In this document: one piece after another, positions 59,905-64,000 of the stretch | Numbering within the stretch: position 1 is the stretch's first letter | Layout of the letters: each line of letters starts with the position of its first letter | The notes under the pieces: model-generated | Seen by the model: the letters and a program-made list of their open reading frames with translations, nothing else | What the model was told of the DNA's origin: nothing | Database searches by the model: none | Source of the DNA: Microvirga arabica | GTDB taxonomy: Bacteria > Pseudomonadota > Alphaproteobacteria > Rhizobiales > Beijerinckiaceae | Direction: 5' to 3' | Assembly: GCF_016811235.1 (NCBI RefSeq) | Contig: NZ_JAFBID010000004.1 | Span: forward strand, 1 to 64,000 | DNA: 64,000 nt | Program-made: the position numbers and the translations under genes

Positions 59905-61185
59905 TCAGAACCACTTGCGCTCTGCGAGGTCGTTGAACTCGTTCTGGGCCAAGACGCCATCCGAGTCTGCGTCCCATATGTCGTACATCCCGGGGCTGAA
60001 CTCGTTCTCAGCCAACATGCCATCGCTGTCGACATCCCAGCGGCCGTAATAGCCGATGCGGTCGAACCCGGAGCGGAATTCGTTCTGGTCGAGGACACCG
60101 TCGCCATTTGCGTCGAATGTGCCGTAGGAGACCTGCTGGTTGGCCAGGCCCCAGTTGCGCCACCCCCGGGTGAACTCGTTTTGCGCGACGCGCCCATTAC
60201 GGTTCATGTCGAACACATTGTAGAGGCCGTTGTAGAACTCGTTCTCTTCCAGCCGCGAATTCTGGTTCGCGTCCCAACGGCTGTATATGTTGCCGCTGAC
60301 GCGTGAGAATTCCCGATCGGTCAGTTCGAGGTTCTGATCCCTGTCGATGTTTCGGAACGTCCACTGGGTCGGAACGGCCCCGGTGACTTCCGTCCGGGTG
60401 CCTGTCGGCGCGGCGTTGCTGGCCACTGCCTTGTTCTGCATCTCAACGCGGCTCGGCAGCCGGTCGTAGTCGAAGCGCGCCAGATTGACGATGTCGGCCT
60501 CGGCATAAGGCAGATTGTAGTTGGCCAACCCCGGGCTCCAGCCATAGCCATCGTAGTACGGGAAGGCACGGAAGCCGGCACCGTAGGCGGGCGTGGCGTT
60601 CACAACCAGTGCCTGGAGCATACCGTCAGCCGAGAAGATCAGGTCGTTGACGTAGCCGTAGCTGCGGCGATTGGCGAGATAGGCATAATCATCGATGAGG
60701 TCTGTCGCCTTCCAGAGCTGGGTGCTGGTGTCAAGATCGTCATTCACCACCTGGGTGCGCTGCGTATCGGAGCGGGTCAGGAAGAAGTCAGCGGCATAGG
60801 TATAATCCTCGACATTCTCCTGGGTGACCGGAATGGTCACGCGGTCGAGGGTTGGGCTGACCTGTAGCTGATCCCAGGGAACGAACACATGCGTGTCGCC
60901 GATGTCCCAGAAGCCGCCGACCTCGGCGATGATGCCTTGGACACGTCCCCCCTGACCGATGATGATATTCTCGATATCGCCGATCTCCTCGCCCGTCACA
61001 CCGTACACCTCGGCGTTGTCCATGAGCCGCTCGGCGCTCCAGCCATTCTGGTAGAGACCGTTGTACGTCCAGTTGTTCAAGGCAGCGCCTGGATTGGTCC
61101 CAACTTGGGCCCCGACGGGAGATATGGATCCTACTCCGAGTGCTAGTGCGAGCACAGCGGGAGGGATCAAACGCTTGAATTCCAT
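59905..61185 (-). CDS. Secreted PRC-barrel protein with six EF-hand loops
   Basis: A 426-residue exported protein. Signal peptide: EFKRLIPPAVLALALGVGSI, cleaved after VGA. Two PRC-barrel modules follow (YGVTGEEIGDIENIIIGQGG and SYGYVNDLIFSADGMLQALV). The last 150 residues hold six EF-hand loops: DRDQNLELTDRE, DANQNSRLEENE, DMNRNGRVAQNE, DANGDGVLDQNE, DVDSDGMLAENE and DADSDGVLAQNE; the last three are close to the ideal D-x-D-x-D-G. It should bind Ca2+ in the periplasm or outside. CAGGAGTAACACC precedes the ATG at 61185; an in-frame start at 61287 would place extra residues before the signal peptide. Confidence 0.88.
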   Translation of the reverse strand: MEFKRLIPPAVLALALGVGSISPVGAQVGTNPGAALNNWTYNGLYQNGWSAERLMDNAEVYGVTGEEIGDIENIIIGQGGRVQGIIAEVGGFWDIGDTHVFVPWDQLQVSPTLDRVTIPVTQENVEDYTYAADFFLTRSDTQRTQVVNDDLDTSTQLWKATDLIDDYAYLANRRSYGYVNDLIFSADGMLQALVVNATPAYGAGFRAFPYYDGYGWSPGLANYNLPYAEADIVNLARFDYDRLPSRVEMQNKAVASNAAPTGTRTEVTGAVPTQWTFRNIDRDQNLELTDREFSRVSGNIYSRWDANQNSRLEENEFYNGLYNVFDMNRNGRVAQNEFTRGWRNWGLANQQVSYGTFDANGDGVLDQNEFRSGFDRIGYYGRWDVDSDGMLAENEFSPGMYDIWDADSDGVLAQNEFNDLAERKWF

Positions 61186-61775
61186 GGTGTTACTCCTGTC
61201 CGGTTCGCAATGGAAACGTGGAATGCGGCCAAGTGCGGTGGCGGCCCAGCTCCATGGGTTGGGGCACGCGCACGGTCTAGTGAACAACCGGAGCTCGCAC
61301 CGGGCGTTCGGCGCGAATCCTGGAAATGGGTACGGTAGCAGACGCAGCAGGCGTCATGTGCCGTCGGGAGCCCTGCGGCCGCTGCTTCTCCGAGCTTCTC
61401 GTGTACAAGGGTTGGACCGCCACGTCTCACACAGGCGTTGCCGCTGATAGCGCAACGGTCTGCTTCCGTACCGGAATTGCCCGGGCTATCCGCCGTCGGC
61501 CAGAACCGACACAGGTGCAGAGCATTACCTCTCCAGCTCGTCGGTGCGTACCTTATGGAAGTTCCTTTGGTCGTGAGCCGGGCTGGCTGTCTGGAGGGCA
61601 TGCGCCAACATGGCAGGCCGGCATGCTTGAAAACACCCGCCCGGATCAGCCACTCGATCTCCCGCAGGACAGGCGAGCCGGCCTCATTCCCGCGACGGGA
61701 ACATCGGGTCCAGTCCGCACCTAGAGGTACCCGCGCCGCAGGGCTGGGTGACGGCCGGACATAAGGGAGATGACG
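61186..61775. other. Intergenic region, no gene recognised
   Basis: This 590-bp gap between divergent genes holds open frames on both strands, none with a ribosome site or a known family. It should contain the promoters of the EF-hand gene and of the small membrane protein gene. No FNR-like box or strong palindrome was seen. Confidence 0.45.
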
Positions 61776-61997
61776 ATGGTATTTCAGCGTGATCCATTCG
61801 CTCCCGCCGCTCCTAGCGGCCAGCCTCGCTACCGGAGCCGATCCCCGTGGGGCTGGGCCATCGGCGCATTGGCAGTGATCCTTGTTGTTGCCGCCATATT
61901 CGTCTGGGGCCTGCCTGCCGACGAGTCCCTCACGACAGGTGTTGTAGCTCCGTCTGTTGATGCAGCCCCGCCAACCGCGCCAGCCTCTAGGCCATAG
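61776..61997 (+). CDS. Small single-pass membrane protein
   Basis: A 73-residue protein: a short cytoplasmic head (MVFQRDPFAPAAPSGQPRYR), one membrane helix (WAIGALAVILVVAAIFVWGL) and a Pro/Ala-rich outer tail. No family is named with confidence. Two ATGs lie close together; the one at 61776 has AAGGGAG at proper spacing, the one at 61770 is too close. It is followed after 38 bp by the next small gene. Confidence 0.7.
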   Translation: MVFQRDPFAPAAPSGQPRYRSRSPWGWAIGALAVILVVAAIFVWGLPADESLTTGVVAPSVDAAPPTAPASRP

Positions 61998-62035
61998 CGG
62001 CGCCGCCTTGATCATCCTCTGAAATGGAGAGTTCA

Positions 62036-62494
62036 ATGGAACACAGGGATATCGATCAAATCCGCGGTTTTGCAGACGTGCAACCCAGCCCGCCACAAGT
62101 GCTGACCCGGCGCGAGCGCCTGGAGCGCTGGGCCGAACTGCTCGAGCGCGATCCCAACCGCCGGCTCAGCACCCTGGGCGAGATCGAGTTCGCGCCGAGG
62201 GATGAGCGCCCCTCCATGCGGGCCGACAACTCCCCCCTGGCCGTTGCCTTCGAGGATCCGGTCCTGCGCGCTGCCGGACTCCGGAGCGACAGGCTTGGCG
62301 ATGCAATGGCCTTCTTTCAGATCTCGGAGGACGGCGCTCACTACATCATGTGCTCCTGCCTTTTCGGCCAATCCATGTCCGCCGGCACGGCTGCCGCCCG
62401 GGTGAGAAGCATGGATCAGGTGCATTGGCTCGTTCCAGCCAGTGTCATGGCCGGGCTGGCCAGTATTCCTGTTCTGCTCCACCTGCTCGGATGA
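62036..62494 (+). CDS. Hypothetical protein with C-terminal membrane anchor
   Basis: A 152-residue protein. Residues 20-120 are soluble and charged (VLTRRERLERWAELLERDPN; LSTLGEIEFAPRDERPSMRA; SPLAVAFEDPVLRAAGLRSD); the end is a hydrophobic anchor (VPASVMAGLASIPVLLHLLG). No catalytic motif is recognised. The ATG at 62036 is preceded by GGAGAG. It may be co-transcribed with the membrane protein before it. Confidence 0.7.
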   Translation: MEHRDIDQIRGFADVQPSPPQVLTRRERLERWAELLERDPNRRLSTLGEIEFAPRDERPSMRADNSPLAVAFEDPVLRAAGLRSDRLGDAMAFFQISEDGAHYIMCSCLFGQSMSAGTAAARVRSMDQVHWLVPASVMAGLASIPVLLHLLG

Positions 62495-62599
62495 AGAGCA
62501 TCCCGATGGTGCCATGCGCTTCGGACAAAGACGGCAAGCGGGTCTACACCGCTACGGCTCCAGCGCTCGCTCCTGGAGCGCATCCCTGAGAGCAAAATG

Positions 62600-62632
62600 G
62601 AGGCGACCTGGATGATCCATCCAGGTCGCCTC
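62600..62632. terminator. Perfect 15-bp hairpin between convergent genes
   Basis: Arms at 62600-62614 (starting GAGGCGACCTGG) and 62618-62632 are exactly complementary around a 3-base loop. It lies between the 3' ends of the genes at 62036-62494 and 62729-63538, so it can end transcription from both sides even without a T run. Confidence 0.7.
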
Positions 62633-62728
62633 GTAGACAGTAACGGCGTTGCTACAGGGAGCGTCCGCGGCCAGCGGGGCTCCGCCGGCAACCTTTGGGT
62701 ACAGCCACATCACGGCCGAGGAGCGGGG

Positions 62729-63538
62729 TTACCCGCCTCTTGGGGTGTTCAAATCTTCACGCATGCCCTGCATCTGGTTGGGCGTGAGTGGGCGTGGCTC
62801 ATAAATGAAGCCCGTGCGCCCATCCACCCGAATGTTCACCTCCCGGCCGCGCCAATCCGCCGTCGCGGTATAGCTGTAGCCATCCCTGCTCAAGTTCGAG
62901 ATGTCGGCGAACCCGCGCGACTGGAGATCCCGCCGCACCTGGTCAGGATTCAACAGGGGAGCGGAGAATTGGTCCCGACTGGAGGCCGTTTCAGAGGTGC
63001 CTTTCGAGCCGAACTGCGGGCCAGAAGCGGATGCGCCACCTTGGCGCTGATTTGGGTCGGAAGACTGGCCCCGCTGGCTTATGGAGTCGGTTGCTCCCGA
63101 CGCAGCCATCGGCGGAGGATCGACCAACATCAGCACAGACCTTCCATCTGGGATGCGGGCTTGAACCAAATAGGTGGCATTCAGGATCCGGATGTTCTGG
63201 AAACCAGCTTGGCGCAGCTGGTGGCGCAGCGCAGCGCGCTGGTTCAGGCGGCTATGCGCGTCGAGACGACTTTGGCTTGGTGGGCTCTCGCCCGCAGCCG
63301 AAAGATCGCCCGCAGGCCAGGTCCTGTTGTACTGCACCGAATCCCCGTGGCGCTCCGCGGCGGGAGAGAGCGGACCAGGGATCCAATCCCGTTCGATGCC
63401 CGGCGCATTGGAGCCGAAGATCTGGTTCCGCGCGTCTTGGTTCTCCTGAGAGTCGCCGGACCTCGACTGGGCGAGCGCGAGAGTCGAGCCGCCCGCCAGC
63501 AAGGTGGCCGCGAGTGCGGCAACTGACATCTTCCGCAT
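62729..63538 (-). CDS. Periplasmic protein with PepSY-like segments
   Basis: A 269-residue exported protein. Signal peptide: RKMSVAALAATLLAGGSTLA, cleaved after LAQ. Two similar segments, LRQAGFQNIRILNATYLVQA and LQSRGFADISNLSRDGYSYT, each followed by a strand pair (ARIPDGRSVLMLVDP; ADWRGREVNIRVDGRTGFIY), fit PepSY/DUF-type repeats common in Hyphomicrobiales. The part between them is Gly/Ser/Gln-rich and disordered. AGGAGGTGA precedes the ATG at 63538. Function is unknown. The gap 63539-63785 shows no gene. Confidence 0.78.
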   Translation of the reverse strand: MRKMSVAALAATLLAGGSTLALAQSRSGDSQENQDARNQIFGSNAPGIERDWIPGPLSPAAERHGDSVQYNRTWPAGDLSAAGESPPSQSRLDAHSRLNQRAALRHQLRQAGFQNIRILNATYLVQARIPDGRSVLMLVDPPPMAASGATDSISQRGQSSDPNQRQGGASASGPQFGSKGTSETASSRDQFSAPLLNPDQVRRDLQSRGFADISNLSRDGYSYTATADWRGREVNIRVDGRTGFIYEPRPLTPNQMQGMREDLNTPRGG

Positions 63539-63785
63539 GTTCACCTCCTGTGACATCGCAATCCTGACTAATGACTGCTGATGTCAGGAGATCCAGGCAA
63601 GGCTACGAGTCCGTACGACACCGGACAGATAACCGGTTAGCGGCACCTTCATGGCCGGCTTTGGGGCGGCGGCCACTCCGGATCGCAAGAGACATGAAGT
63701 GTCTTGTTCATCTCCACAGGCACACTGTGTTGAAATCCCATCCTGTGGAAATGGCCGGTGTGGTCTACCTGGAGCGCCCTTTTTG

Positions 63786-64000
63786 TCAGTCGCCCGTCTC
63801 GGTTTGGCGGTCCTCAAGGATCAGATCCACCACAACCGGGAGATGGTCTGAGCCCACACGCGGACCTGTCTCAACAGCCGTGAGCACGACGCCTTTTGAA
63901 ACCAGCACATGGTCAATTAGGACGATCGGGATCAGCCGATTGGCTGGCCAACTCGCTGCAAACGTCTGTCCCCATCGCAAGTCTGCCCACTCGGCCAACT
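63786..64000 (-). CDS. Endonuclease/exonuclease/phosphatase-family protein, C-terminal end
   Basis: The last 70 residues of a protein whose start lies beyond the window. IPIVLIDHVLVSKGVVLTAV and ETGPRVGSDHLPVVVDLIL carry the closing motifs of the EEP superfamily: Asp-His in IDHVL and the catalytic Asp-His in GSDHLPV. Members cleave DNA, RNA or phosphoesters with Mg2+. The subtype cannot be named from this end alone. Confidence 0.82.
   Translation of the reverse strand, partial: LAEWADLRWGQTFAASWPANRLIPIVLIDHVLVSKGVVLTAVETGPRVGSDHLPVVVDLILEDRQTETGD

Noticed and set aside
61167..62096. Minus-strand open frame of 309 codons across a divergent gap
   Set aside because: No ribosome site, no recognised domain, and it overlaps two better-supported genes on its ends.
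1..64000. tRNA, rRNA genes and CRISPR arrays
   Set aside because: Looked for cloverleaf ends, rRNA-like conserved stretches and regularly spaced direct repeats with spacers; none seen by eye. A covariance-model scan would be decisive.

Overview
The window is high-GC DNA from an alphaproteobacterium, most likely of the order Hyphomicrobiales (Rhizobiales); a Methylobacteriaceae genus such as Microvirga is a guess. The order-level call rests on a RepA/RepB partition operon with four copies of the 16-bp repABC-type parS palindrome, a DUF1612 (RHE_PE00001-type) protein, an AccD of the alphaproteobacterial form without a zinc ribbon, an HWE histidine kinase, a BacA-like ABC exporter and FixK/FNR boxes. 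The replicon is probably a large plasmid or chromid, because repAB lies in an accessory-looking, IS-scarred stretch.

Layout. 1-6.5 kb: an IS3 element (cut by the window edge) lying beside a broken GNAT acetyltransferase gene; a Bcr/CflA exporter, a TetR regulator and a divergent thiolase; a signal-less solute-binding protein; a 236-bp MITE-like IS3 relic; an MFS fragment. 6.5-14.3 kb (minus strand): XRE-cupin regulator, GAF protein, complete Dpp/Opp-type importer and an M24 peptidase, apparently one operon. 14.3-22.5 kb: a 24-bp perfect hairpin, IS3 debris, a VOC/AraC pair, a degenerate 1.4-kb stretch, a NIPSNAP/ABM/EamA operon and a hydrolase/DinB pair. 22.5-25.7 kb: GbsR-like regulator plus the cyanide-insensitive bd oxidase (CydAB and a 40-residue DUF2474 subunit) behind an FNR-like box. 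25.8-31.4 kb: IS6 element, IS110 relic, large PAS/GAF HWE kinase and an orphan ParD-like antitoxin.

31.6-40.5 kb is the plasmid-maintenance zone: a DUF1612 protein, repB, repA, four parS sites, a decayed tyrosine recombinase, an extra accD, a serine recombinase and several palindromes. No repC is present; repAB ends at its own hairpin.

40.5-55 kb is a compact low-oxygen/energy-stress island: Hsp20, two zinc alcohol dehydrogenases, PHA synthase, three universal stress proteins, a P-type ATPase, a flavodoxin-fold reductase, an MBL/beta-CASP protein, a small cytochrome c and several small unknown proteins. Five sites close to or identical with TTGAT-N4-ATCAA lie 70-95 bp upstream of gene starts, so most of the island looks like one FixK/FNR-type regulon. 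The Crp/Fnr protein encoded beside it lacks the residues that read this box, so the true regulator is probably elsewhere.

55-64 kb holds a BclA/BacA-like peptide exporter, a cupredoxin, small envelope proteins, a secreted PRC-barrel protein with six EF-hand loops, a PepSY-like periplasmic protein and the end of an endonuclease/exonuclease/phosphatase gene that leaves the window. I see no rRNA, tRNA or CRISPR array.
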